Shown here piece by piece: positions 9,352 through 16,343 of a stretch of DNA of 64,000 nt (its first letter is position 1; each line of letters starts with the position of its first letter). Origin of the DNA: a virus; the IMG/VR virus record IMGVR_UViG_3300032164_000009, positions 1 to 64,000 of that record; one strand, 5' to 3'. Made by a program: the position numbers and the translations under genes. The notes beneath the pieces are model-generated. The model saw only the letters and a program-made list of their open reading frames with translations, had not been told where the DNA came from and ran no database searches.

Positions 9352-9380
9352 TTGACAACCGCAGTTGACAAAAATAGAAT
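9352..9380 (+). promoter_or_regulatory. Near-consensus sigma70 promoter
   Basis: TTGACA (9352-9357), exactly 17 bases, TAGAAT (9375-9380). A second TTGACA overlaps at 9365. No gene follows for a kilobase, so its product is presumably non-coding RNA or a long leader. Confidence 0.7.
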
Positions 9381-9388
9381 GACCTCGG

Positions 9389-9448
9389 CCCGCCGCCCTT
9401 GGGTGTTTCCTGTCAAGGTCCGCTCGGGGGCGCGCGGGTCTTTTTTTT
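9389..9448 (+). terminator. Probable rho-independent terminator
   Basis: CCCGC-C-GCCC (9389-9398) can pair with GGGC-GC-GCGGG (9428-9438), followed by GTC and eight T (9441-9448). It lies shortly after the promoter at 9352, so the intervening transcript would be very short. Confidence 0.45.
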
Positions 9449-9603
9449 CCTCCGGGAACGTGGTACAATGCCAACAGCCGGAGCGGTCGTCGCTCCGACA
9501 GACCTTGACAATGGTCGCCGGCCTCTGCCGGCAACGGGTTATGACGCGCCGACCTTTCTCCCGTGAAACGAAAAAGGCCGTAGGGCCGCGCCCTTACAAA
9601 GTC

Positions 9604-9884
9604 GGGCGTCGGCGAGGTCCAGCGGAAACAGTGCCGCTCTCAAGAGCGATCCGGGCAACGGCGAACTGGTTGATGTTCGATTACTCCCGACGCCCCGGTC
9701 CACACGGCAGACGAAACAGCGCTGGTATAAAGCGGACTGCCTGCCAAGCAGTCCAGGACCTCGCCCAAGGCTTGCTCGCTTCGGCGGGCTAGACCATTGC
9801 CTATCGTGCTCTCACTAGAGCAAAGGGGCCAGCAAGCCCTTATGCCAAGGGACGGGAGTTCACACTCCGCCCCGCTCTGGCGGG
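9604..9884 (+). ncRNA. tRNA-like structured segment (three degenerate elements)
   Basis: Element one: GGGCGTCGG (9604-9612) pairs perfectly with CCGACGCCC (9687-9695), and TTCGATT sits where a T loop would, but the T stem does not pair. Element two: a perfect GACTGC-CTGCCAA-GCAGTC arm (about 9734-9752) looks like a tRNA-Gly(GCC) anticodon arm, preceded by a D-arm-like CGCT-GGTATAA-AGCG, but no T arm follows. Element three: GGGGC/GCCCC closing two hairpins, one with a TTCACA loop. None folds into a standard cloverleaf by hand, so I do not call tRNAs. A weak CCCGC/GCGGG terminator-like hairpin closes the segment (9871-9884). Confidence 0.35.
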
Positions 9885-9962
9885 CCTTCTCTTTGCGCCC
9901 TCTGCGCGCCGGTATTACATCTTCCGACTTTCGTAACACTTCGGATTCCGTAAACTTTGCTG

Positions 9963-9990
9963 TTGACACCGGCCGGGCGGCTGGTAAATT
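9963..9990 (+). promoter_or_regulatory. Sigma70-type promoter of a structured leader or small RNA
   Basis: TTGACA (9963-9968), 16-base spacer, TAAATT (9985-9990). The predicted transcript opens with the paired element at 10004-10140. Confidence 0.6.
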
Positions 9991-10003
9991 GACGCGTGAA
10001 CGT

Positions 10004-10147
10004 ACCGAAGTGACCCCGGAATCAGCCGGGGCGGGAGCCAAGGAACGGATATGGCACCGCGAAACTCCAACGATGAAAATCCCCGCCGCGCCCGTCTCGG
10101 GCCCTCTGAGTCACTTCGGTCGCTCGGGGCGGCCGGCGGGATTTTTC
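10004..10147 (+). ncRNA. Structured RNA or attenuator upstream of the ParB-like gene
   Basis: An 11-base stem, ACCGAAGTGAC (10004-10014) with GTCACTTCGGT (10110-10120), encloses a CCCCGG-aatcag-CCGGGG hairpin. CCCGCCG (10082-10088), inside the closed region, can instead pair with CGGCGGG (10134-10140), which is followed by ATTTTTCTT. The two pairings cross, so they form a pseudoknot or exclude each other, as in riboswitches and attenuators. A promoter lies 14 bases upstream. Confidence 0.5.
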
Positions 10148-10374
10148 TTACACTCCCCTTTCATGTACCACCCCTACGGATAATGTTTCTTATGTTCGGT
10201 CGGCGTGGGGGTTTTTGCTGGGAAAAGGCCGATTTTCGAGCGCGGCGCGCAGAAAAGGTACACGATTCGTCCCGCATCGCGCCCGCGCTTCTCCGCCGAC
10301 CGGCAGCTGCGGCTGCCGATCTGACGCTCTCGCGGCACGCTCTCAACGCCCGTCGGATGGTACCACTGCGGTTT

Positions 10375-10399
10375 CCGCCGCAGGTCCGGCGGGCTTTTT
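10375..10399 (+). terminator. Intrinsic terminator just before the ParB-like gene
   Basis: CCGCCG-CAGGTC-CGGCGG (10375-10392), then GCTTTTT. It lies only a few bases before the GGAGG ribosome site of the gene at 10416, so it probably attenuates that gene unless read through. Confidence 0.65.
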
Positions 10400-10415
10400 A
10401 CTTGGAGGATATGTG

Positions 10416-11420
10416 ATGGCCGTTAATTGGGTTCCGTCCGCTGATCAGGAACGGTTTATGGAGGAGATTGGGATAACATGGGAACTTGTCGAGGCCCCGA
10501 TTTCCGCGTTCGACTTAGTGTTGTCACGTCACAACAAGGCCCGTCCGGTTGAGCCGAAACTTCCCGACGTTGTTGCTGGCCTCAGGGAAGACATGGATGC
10601 TGGTTATCCCATTCCGAGAATAATTACCTATCGCTCTCCGACTGGCTACGCGATTGCCGATGGAAACCAGCGTATCTACGCATTCGAGGAGCGTATTGCC
10701 GATGGCATCGAGCAACCGAACGCAGTAATCGGCATGTACCTAATGACCGGAGAGGACCGCGTTGCACGCGACTATGCGACTCTATTTGCAAACTGCCGGC
10801 ATGGCGGAAGGAATCCCACTGAGGAAAAGATTTTGCTTGCAATGCGAGCCGTTAAGGAAATGGGCGAAACGGTTAAGCGGGCTTCCCGTCTGGCCGGTAT
10901 CTCGGAATCTACACTCCGGGATCGTCTTGTTGCAGAGGAGGAATATAAAAAACTCTGCCGTGCTGGCCACAAAGCGACCGCCGACGTGCTTAAGCCAGCC
11001 GTCCTGGTTCAGCTTCGCAAAGTAAACCAAAACGATCACGCACGGGAAGCTCTGGCGGGGATTGCGGCACAGCACAATCTTCCGGCGGTTGCCGTGTCGG
11101 AACTAGCCGCGAGGGTAAAAAAAGCGGGGAGCGACAGGGATCGGCTCAAGATACTAGCGGACGAGCGTGAACGATTGATCGGTATAGCGAATGGAAGGAC
11201 TACCAAAACACGCACTACCAGCAAAGTGCCGACACGAGGATACCGCGATAGGATTTTGCGGCTATCCGGAGCACTCCTGCATTTTCTCAATTCCGGCCGA
11301 GGAGGCGAGGCTTTCAGGTCACTGGATGACTTTGGGGTGTCAGTATCCGACAGAAAAGCGACGGCCAACCAACTGAAGGAACTGTTGAGAATCCTTTCAT
11401 GTATCACAAAAAAAGAATAG
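10416..11420 (+). CDS. ParB/RepB-like nuclease-domain DNA-binding protein
   Basis: 334 residues; the ATG at 10416 follows TTGGAGGATATGTG, while upstream in-frame starts run through a terminator. Residues 40-110 contain IPRIITYRSPTGYAIADGNQ, equivalent to the ParB N-terminal box (x-x-x-D-G-x-x-R). Residues about 150-175 (KRASRLAGISESTLRDRLV) are a helix-turn-helix. The C-terminal third is helical. ParB-family proteins bind DNA and hydrolyse CTP; in phages they act in partition, regulation or as nicking enzymes. No ParA partner is visible, so a regulatory role is more likely than partition. Expression is probably attenuated by the upstream terminator. Confidence 0.85.
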   Translation: MAVNWVPSADQERFMEEIGITWELVEAPISAFDLVLSRHNKARPVEPKLPDVVAGLREDMDAGYPIPRIITYRSPTGYAIADGNQRIYAFEERIADGIEQPNAVIGMYLMTGEDRVARDYATLFANCRHGGRNPTEEKILLAMRAVKEMGETVKRASRLAGISESTLRDRLVAEEEYKKLCRAGHKATADVLKPAVLVQLRKVNQNDHAREALAGIAAQHNLPAVAVSELAARVKKAGSDRDRLKILADERERLIGIANGRTTKTRTTSKVPTRGYRDRILRLSGALLHFLNSGRGGEAFRSLDDFGVSVSDRKATANQLKELLRILSCITKKE

Positions 11421-11785
11421 ATCACGCAGCGTATGCGCCAGGATATTTTCGCCGTGGCCTATCAAGAGCACAGGTGCGTCACGAAATGCTAGACCTCAAA
11501 TGGCATACGGTTCATGAGCTTGCGTGTCGCCTTGACGATGTGATTCCAGCCGAATGCAAGTTGCGGATCGAGAGTTATGATCGAAAGAGTGGCTGGTGCC
11601 GCCCATCCGACATCATGCACGTTCGATTATTTAACGGAACCTGCCGCATCATCTTGCTTCTGTTATCAGTGTTGTTTCGGGATGGGTCCGTTGAAAAGAA
11701 GGCGGCCGGTGATCTGATCGTATATCGCCTAAAAGGGCAAGGTGTTGACCGCGACGGAAACCTTGTGCGAAAGGCCAAAACGTGA
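11399..11785 (+). CDS. Small basic protein, possible winged helix
   Basis: 128 residues, overlapping the ParB-like gene by 22 bases. The segment WHTVHELACRLDDVIPAE then LRIES fits helices 1-2 of a winged-helix domain, and DGNLVRKAKT ends a basic beta-rich tail. I infer DNA binding and co-regulation with the upstream gene. It could be a divergent relative of the 50057-50551 protein, but the match is only structural in character. Confidence 0.65.
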   Translation: MYHKKRIDHAAYAPGYFRRGLSRAQVRHEMLDLKWHTVHELACRLDDVIPAECKLRIESYDRKSGWCRPSDIMHVRLFNGTCRIILLLLSVLFRDGSVEKKAAGDLIVYRLKGQGVDRDGNLVRKAKT

Positions 11786-12510
11786 CTTCCTCCTTCCCCG
11801 CCACCCTTCCCGGCTTCCCGCTGTGCTGGCCTGGCGAAACAGCGACACGGAGCGGCGGCGGGCTTTTTTCTGCCCCGCCCGCACTTCTCCGCCGACCGGC
11901 AGAGGAGGCCGTCGCATGACCCCCCTGCCCTCTTCGCATCGACACGAGCGATTGAACACGGCGGCGGCGGCTCCGGTGTGGTCCAAACGATCCCACGCCG
12001 AAGGTCGCAAGACAGGCGCGTCGCCGCTGCTTCTCCAATCCGAGTCGCTCCACCGCCTTGAGCACCTCCTCGTGCCGCCGGTCTGGGTCACGGTCCGGCG
12101 GTGTCGAGCGACTCGTTACGCCCGCTCCCCGCCGAACTGGCGCGGGGCGGGCTGTGCGCATTGCTGGGGCGGCGGGGACAGCGACCCGCGGAATGCAAGG
12201 GGCGACCGAGAAACGCATTATGCAATGCAGAAGCGTACTGCTCAGGACCCGTTCGCTGGACCAATCGCCCGTGGTCCAAGTCGGTGCAATTCCGACCCCC
12301 AGCGACTTGCAGCACTTCGGCAAATGGCGGCCGTTCAGCGGTTGCAACGCCAGTGGTGCTGTTCGGACGGCTTGTGCCGTCGGGCGGCGGCGACCTGCTG
12401 GGTCCATGTTCGATGCCCGACTACGCCTGGCTCGCGCGCGCAGCGGGTCAGCTCTGTCAGAATGTCGGGGCCGCCGCTTTTTTTCACTTCACATTCAAGG
12501 AGGAAACACA
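11786..12510 (+). other. 725-bp non-coding structured leader upstream of csrA
   Basis: No gene is credible here. It contains a copy of the 27-base sequence also found near 10280, a CGAC-C-GGC/GGCCGTCG hairpin (about 11895-11916) with a GGA-containing loop, a compact three-way junction (12253-12305), GACGGC-ttgt-GCCGTC (about 12366-12381), and a long-range GGCGGC/GCCGCC pairing ending in seven T near 12478-12484. This organisation suggests a long regulated leader or a separate small RNA. Confidence 0.5.
12253..12305 (+). ncRNA. Compact three-way junction with T-arm-like hairpin
   Basis: TCGCTGG (12253-12259) pairs with CCAGCGA (12299-12305). Inside are ACCA-atcgcccg-TGGT (12260-12275) and GTCGG-TGCAATT-CCGAC (12280-12296), which has the shape of a tRNA T arm with one substitution. 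All three stems are perfect. This is tRNA-like but too short for a tRNA. Confidence 0.4.
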
Positions 12511-12693
12511 ATGTTGCTGCTCACCAGGATGCGAGCGGAAGGGATCACGATCGATCACCCCGCTGGACTGATCCACGTTGTCGTCGTTGAAATCCGTGGC
12601 AAGACGGTTCGACTGGGGATCACGGCGCCTCGGGAGGTTGTGGTGGACCGCGACGAGGTAGCCCAACGGAGAAAAATGAACAAGGAGAGCTGA
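12511..12693 (+). CDS. csrA: CsrA-type RNA-binding translational regulator
   Basis: 60 residues from an ATG with AAGGAGGAAACACA upstream. MLLLTRMRAEGITIDHPAGL, IHVVVVEIRGKTVRLGITAP and REVVVDRDEV follow the CsrA order of five beta strands plus a helix, including the R-G-E/A-x-I N-terminal strand and the G-x-x-A-P-x-x-V-x-V-x-R-x-E/D-V RNA-binding region. CsrA homodimers bind GGA in hairpin loops over ribosome sites. The AAGGAGGA of its own leader fits autoregulation. It may redirect host or phage translation. Confidence 0.93.
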   Translation: MLLLTRMRAEGITIDHPAGLIHVVVVEIRGKTVRLGITAPREVVVDRDEVAQRRKMNKES

Positions 12694-12705
12694 GGAGAAT
12701 AAGCC

Positions 12706-12933
12706 ATGACCGAATCGGGCCAAGAGCAGAGCGCAAGCACCCCCGCCGACCGCGTGGGCGATGGGATCGAACGGGAAATCGACGTACAGGAACTCAATAG
12801 ACTCCTAGCAAATGCGCGAATCGCACTTGACGAGAGATACAGTCAGGCCCTCCAAGCGCTTCGGGTAGTCGAACGCTACTTGCGATCATCTTACTTTATC
12901 AAGGGCGACGGCGCGCCGGAGGGGAAGCAATGA
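12706..12933 (+). CDS. 75-residue hypothetical protein
   Basis: Starts at ATG 12706 shortly after csrA. The N terminus is Ser/Thr/Pro-rich; residues 25-62 (VQELNRLLANARIALDERYS, then LQALRVVERYL) form a probable coiled-coil helix. The next ATG overlaps its stop. No family recognised; it is likely co-expressed with csrA. Confidence 0.7.
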   Translation: MTESGQEQSASTPADRVGDGIEREIDVQELNRLLANARIALDERYSQALQALRVVERYLRSSYFIKGDGAPEGKQ

Positions 12934-13211
12934 AGTGCTGCGGACAAGAGCGAACGACGCGGTTCTGCCCGGAGTGCGGAACGCGGGTACAAGAAACGCA
13001 CGACCTATATGGCCTGCTTGGCTATTGTCGAGGAAAGGCAAGCGGCGCCAACAAGTCAGCAGAGACGAATCGCATGCAGGGAGGGTATGGAGCTCCAGAC
13101 ATCGAATACCAAGAGCGGCAAGAACGCATTGCCAAAAAGTGGACGACGTGGGCGGACGAATTGGAACGGCTGATGAATCAAGCTAAGGGCGACGGCACGC
13201 CGGACACTTGA
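12930..13211 (+). CDS. Small zinc-ribbon protein
   Basis: 93 residues, start overlapping the preceding stop. The N terminus MKCCGQERTTRFCPECGTRV has a CC and a C-P-x-C knuckle typical of a short zinc ribbon. The rest is helical and charged (EYQERQERIAKKWTTWADEL). Probable nucleic-acid or protein adaptor; function unknown. Confidence 0.75.
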   Translation: MKCCGQERTTRFCPECGTRVQETHDLYGLLGYCRGKASGANKSAETNRMQGGYGAPDIEYQERQERIAKKWTTWADELERLMNQAKGDGTPDT

Positions 13212-13282
13212 GCACGATGCAACCGCCCGGCTGATGCAGGAGCGGAGGCCGGGCATAACACTTTGACACGAGGAGAAAACCA

Positions 13283-13738
13283 GTGGGCGACAAGATGCGA
13301 TGGCTTTGGGGCGACACCAATCCGGTGCTTGCGGCCGTGGATAGCGAAACGGTGATCGAGATCGGCGACCTGCTATTCCAGGATACCGACGACGCGAAGC
13401 CGGCCTCGGAGGCGGCCAACCAGGAGCGGTTTGCCGACGCCTTCTTAGGCGTGGCGATGCAACGGAGCCGGGCGGGCGATACCGACCCGATCCGCGTGGC
13501 GACCACCGGCGTTTTTGAGTTCGACTGCCGGGCGGGCACGTTCGAGCTGGGCGACCTGGTGGGCGGCGACGACAACGGCGCGGGAAGCGACTTGCTGAAC
13601 CAGTGGGTGGCCCAAGTCCCCCGCGCAGAGCCGCTCGCCGCCTGTGCGATCGGCCGGGTGGCCCGCCGCGAGCCGCTCGCCACTACGACCGTGCTGGTGG
13701 ACATCCGCTCGCGGGTGATGACGAACGGCGTATTGTAG
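13283..13738 (+). CDS. Beta-rich protein resembling capsid decoration (DUF2190-like) proteins
   Basis: 151 residues from GTG 13283, with GAGGAGAAAACCA upstream. The order DSETVIEIGDLLFQDTDD, FLGVAMQRSRAGDTDPIRVA, GVFEFDC, FELGDLVG and AIGRVA matches the beta-barrel layout of DUF2190/head-decoration proteins. It sits among early genes, far from the head module that carries its own DUF2190 protein (55166). It could be a second structural protein or a repurposed barrel; confidence in function is low. Confidence 0.75.
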   Translation: MGDKMRWLWGDTNPVLAAVDSETVIEIGDLLFQDTDDAKPASEAANQERFADAFLGVAMQRSRAGDTDPIRVATTGVFEFDCRAGTFELGDLVGGDDNGAGSDLLNQWVAQVPRAEPLAACAIGRVARREPLATTTVLVDIRSRVMTNGVL

Positions 13739-13785
13739 GCAAGGGAGGCCGGGCAATAACAATCCCTAAACGAGGAGAGTGAGAA

Positions 13786-14139
13786 ATGGCTACTGTAACC
13801 GAAAAGCAGGTGGGTGCAAGCCCCGCCGACACGGCCGACGAGGCCGCGATTGTCCAACACATGAGAGAAAGCGGAACCTTGCCCCAGTGGGAACAGGAGG
13901 TGAACCCTCCCCCGCTCGAACCGCCCCCACGGAAAGCCCGGCTACGCCTCCCGTGCGGGGCCGTGATCTGGGCCGAGCGGAGTCCCGGGGGCTATTTCTA
14001 CCACGGGGTCAACCTGCTCAAGATCGACTACCCGCGCGGCTTCGACTTCGGCGACGCGCTCCGACGCTTGCCGGCCCAGACGCTGGCCGCGCTCGAAGCG
14101 GCCGTGGCCGACCTCCGACAGATCGTGGGCATCCCCTAG
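13786..14139 (+). CDS. Hypothetical protein
   Basis: 117 residues, start fixed by GAGGAGAGTGAGAA. The N-terminal half is Pro-rich (NPPPLEPPPRKARLR) and probably a linker. Residues 62-105 (GAVIWAERSPGGYFYHGVNL onward) form a small alpha-beta unit ending in a helix with repeated Ala/Leu. No family recognised. Confidence 0.75.
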   Translation: MATVTEKQVGASPADTADEAAIVQHMRESGTLPQWEQEVNPPPLEPPPRKARLRLPCGAVIWAERSPGGYFYHGVNLLKIDYPRGFDFGDALRRLPAQTLAALEAAVADLRQIVGIP

Positions 14140-14214
14140 ACAGTCTCTCCTCCGCCGGCCCGGTGCGTGTGGGTAGCCGCCCGGGCTGGCGCGAGGGGCT
14201 GACGGAAAAAGATC

Positions 14215-14463
14215 ATGCCACTTTGCTATCACGGCCACGGCCCCCACCACGGCGAAGAATGCCCTCGATGCCTCACCGACCTGGCTGGACAAACCGAGAC
14301 GGCCCAACGGCTACGCGGTGTGGCGGGGGACGTGGAAAACGCAATCCTGGCGATCGAGGAAATGCCAATGGACGCCGGGCGACGGGCACATATTGTCGCA
14401 TTACTCGCCGACAGACAGCGGAGTATTGAGCAGGCCGCCGGCTTGCTCGGAGGAATGCAGTAA
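14215..14463 (+). CDS. 82-residue His/Cys-containing protein
   Basis: Begins MPLCYHGHGPHHGEECPRCL, a dense Cys/His cluster that may bind metal, followed by a predicted helix-turn-helix hairpin (residues 25-80, GQTETAQRLRGVAGDVENAI). The start lacks a strong ribosome site but follows closely on the previous gene. Unknown function. Confidence 0.7.
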   Translation: MPLCYHGHGPHHGEECPRCLTDLAGQTETAQRLRGVAGDVENAILAIEEMPMDAGRRAHIVALLADRQRSIEQAAGLLGGMQ

Positions 14464-14486
14464 CCTTTTTTTCGAGGAGAGTGAAC

Positions 14487-14666
14487 ATGGACATTTTGTG
14501 CAGGAGAGGCAAGATCACAGTCAAATGGTCCCAAGGCGATCACAACGCGTTGGAGGGAATTATCTCGATCTGTCGGGACCTGGGGAAGCGGGCCGACGAT
14601 GATAAGGCCGCGGCCCTGGTCGCGCCGCTGGAGGAATTGCGAGAGCGGTCCTTCCCGACCAAGTGA
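14487..14666 (+). CDS. 59-residue hypothetical protein
   Basis: ATG 14487 follows CGAGGAGAGTGAAC, the same leader type as the gene at 13786. MDILCRRGKITVKWSQGDHN looks like a beta strand pair, then an alpha helix. A T-rich stretch (CCTTTTTTT) precedes the ribosome site. Unknown function. Confidence 0.65.
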   Translation: MDILCRRGKITVKWSQGDHNALEGIISICRDLGKRADDDKAAALVAPLEELRERSFPTK

Positions 14667-14726
14667 CACACACGACGCGGCCGGCGGCGGGAGGTCCGCT
14701 GTTGGCGGTCGATAAGGAGAATTGTG

Positions 14727-15806
14727 ATGCTGACTTTTGGCACGGGCCAAGGCTATCTCAAGGCGGGATTCCTTGGGTTCAACAAGTCCGGCAAAACGCA
14801 CACGGCGATGCTGCTGGCGCTGGAGTTGCGGAAGCGCCTGTCGATCACAACACCCATCGCTATTTTCGACACGGAGGCGGGCGGCGAGGCGATCGCTTCG
14901 CGAGTGCGGAAAGAAACCGGGATGCCATTGATTGGCGAGAAGTCCCGCTCGATGGCAGACCTACTCAAACTCGCCCGCGAGTGCGAGGCGGGGGCCGCCG
15001 AGATTCTCATTGTCGATTCGATCACGCATCCCTGGCGCGAGTTGTGCCAAGCCTACCTTGCCCAAGTGAACAAGGCGCGGGAAGCGATGGGGCGCGCAAA
15101 ACGTACCCGCCTGGAGTTTCAGGATTGGGCCGCGATCAAGGAACGCTGGAGCGAGTGGACCGACTTCTACCTGAACAGTAAGCTCCATATCATTATCTGC
15201 GGACGTGCCGGCTTCGAGTGGGACTTTGAGGAGACGGAAAACGCCGATGGCACGACGCGAAAAGAACTCGTCAAGACTGGCATCAAGATGAAGGTCGAAA
15301 GTGAGTTCGGTTTTGAGCCGTCGCTACTGGTCGAAATGGAACGGCTTCAAGTTCCCGACTCTTCGCAACCGACGCGGTTCCGAATCGTTCATCGGGCGAC
15401 GGTGCTGGGCGACCGCTTCGACGTGATGGACGGCAAGACCATCGACAACCCGACCGGCGAATGGTTCGCCCCGCACCTGGATATGCTCACGCCCGGGGCC
15501 ACCAACATCGTTGACGTGGCGGCCAAGACGGATATGCATGTTGACGAGGCCGGCGATGCCGCGTTCCAACGCGAGCGTCGGGACCGAACGAAACTTTGCG
15601 AAGAGATTCAAGGCGAGATCGTCAAGGCATATCCCGGCCAGTCCGCCGTCGAGAAGCGGGCCAAGATGGAACTGCTCGAAAAGTGCTGCGGTACGAAAAG
15701 CTGGACGGCGGTTGAAGGCTTTGGCATCGAGCGGCTGCGCGCTGCCCTTGCCGATGTTCGGGCGTATCTCAAGACGGCTACCGTTGCGGCTGGCAAGGAG
15801 GAGTAG
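14727..15806 (+). CDS. RecA/Sak4-like P-loop ATPase (recombination)
   Basis: 359 residues. Walker A GFNKSGKT at 17-24 and a Walker B-like EILIVDS ending at Asp97 define a RecA-fold ATPase of the phage Sak4/AAA_24 type. Such proteins load onto single strands and work with an SSB in single-strand annealing and replication. The next gene encodes the expected SSB-like partner, which supports the call. The C-terminal 120 residues (after IVDVAAKTDMHVDE) are helical and may contact the partner. The ATG follows AAGGAGAATTGTG. Confidence 0.88.
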   Translation: MLTFGTGQGYLKAGFLGFNKSGKTHTAMLLALELRKRLSITTPIAIFDTEAGGEAIASRVRKETGMPLIGEKSRSMADLLKLARECEAGAAEILIVDSITHPWRELCQAYLAQVNKAREAMGRAKRTRLEFQDWAAIKERWSEWTDFYLNSKLHIIICGRAGFEWDFEETENADGTTRKELVKTGIKMKVESEFGFEPSLLVEMERLQVPDSSQPTRFRIVHRATVLGDRFDVMDGKTIDNPTGEWFAPHLDMLTPGATNIVDVAAKTDMHVDEAGDAAFQRERRDRTKLCEEIQGEIVKAYPGQSAVEKRAKMELLEKCCGTKSWTAVEGFGIERLRAALADVRAYLKTATVAAGKEE

Positions 15807-15809
15807 CCC

Positions 15810-16331
15810 ATGCTCACCGCCGGAAAATTCAAGGGCCGAGTCGTCTGGCATGGCTGGGTAACGTCTCAGGCCGGAACACCGGGCCTCGCTGTTCGCGTCG
15901 GCATCATGGACGACTTCGCCGGCGCGGAAGAGGAAATCACCGGCACGATCTGGCTCTCACTCAAGGCGATGGGCATGGCCCGGGGACAACTCAAGGCACT
16001 TGGCTTCGATTGCGACACGCAAGAGCTTTCCGAGATTGGGGTCTCGGTTTCCTTCATCGACCGCGAGTGCGACGTGACGCTGAAGGAGGAGGAATACAAA
16101 GGCAAGGTCAGCATCAAGGTGGATCGGTTCGGGGCCGGGGCACCGCCGCCGACAAAGGACGCCCTGGTGAAGGCCCAGGCTGGGCTTCGCGGCGCGAAGA
16201 AAGCCAGGCCCCCCTACCCCGACCCGAACGCGATGCCGCCGGATGCTGGAGCCGACCTGCCGTTGGAACCGCCAAAGCGACCGCTGCGCGAGGAAGTGAC
16301 CCCGCCAGCGGAAGGGGATATTCCGTTCTGA
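15810..16331 (+). CDS. SSB-like single-strand DNA-binding protein
   Basis: 173 residues, 3 bases after the RecA-like gene. Residues 1-110 have an OB-fold-like strand pattern (GKFKGRVVWHGWVTS, then VSVSFIDRECDVTLKEEEYK). The Pro-rich linker ends in GDIPF, the hallmark acidic tip by which SSB proteins recruit partners. Related phage proteins are annotated DUF669 or SSB-like. I infer it coats single strands for the upstream ATPase and for replication. Confidence 0.82.
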   Translation: MLTAGKFKGRVVWHGWVTSQAGTPGLAVRVGIMDDFAGAEEEITGTIWLSLKAMGMARGQLKALGFDCDTQELSEIGVSVSFIDRECDVTLKEEEYKGKVSIKVDRFGAGAPPPTKDALVKAQAGLRGAKKARPPYPDPNAMPPDAGADLPLEPPKRPLREEVTPPAEGDIPF

Positions 16332-16343
16332 GGAAGAGCCGCA

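Larger units (their letters stand above)
9298..10415 (+). other. 1.1-kb non-coding block rich in promoters, hairpins and terminators
   Basis: I see no credible gene: open frames here lack ribosome sites and cross multiple perfect hairpins. It contains promoter-like hexamers (9352, 9963), a weak CCCGC/GCGGG hairpin after the last gene (9334-9347), hairpins at 9479-9497 and 9517-9532, the tRNA-like segment 9604-9884 and terminators near 9389-9448 and 10375-10399. It probably makes one or more small RNAs and the leader of the ParB-like gene. Confidence 0.6.

Noticed and set aside
9604-9866. Genuine tRNA genes
   Set aside because: T stems or anticodon stems fail to pair in each candidate, and no CCA-compatible cloverleaf forms.
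13183-13860. 225-codon minus-strand ORF
   Set aside because: Antisense to the DUF2190-like gene with its own strong ribosome site.
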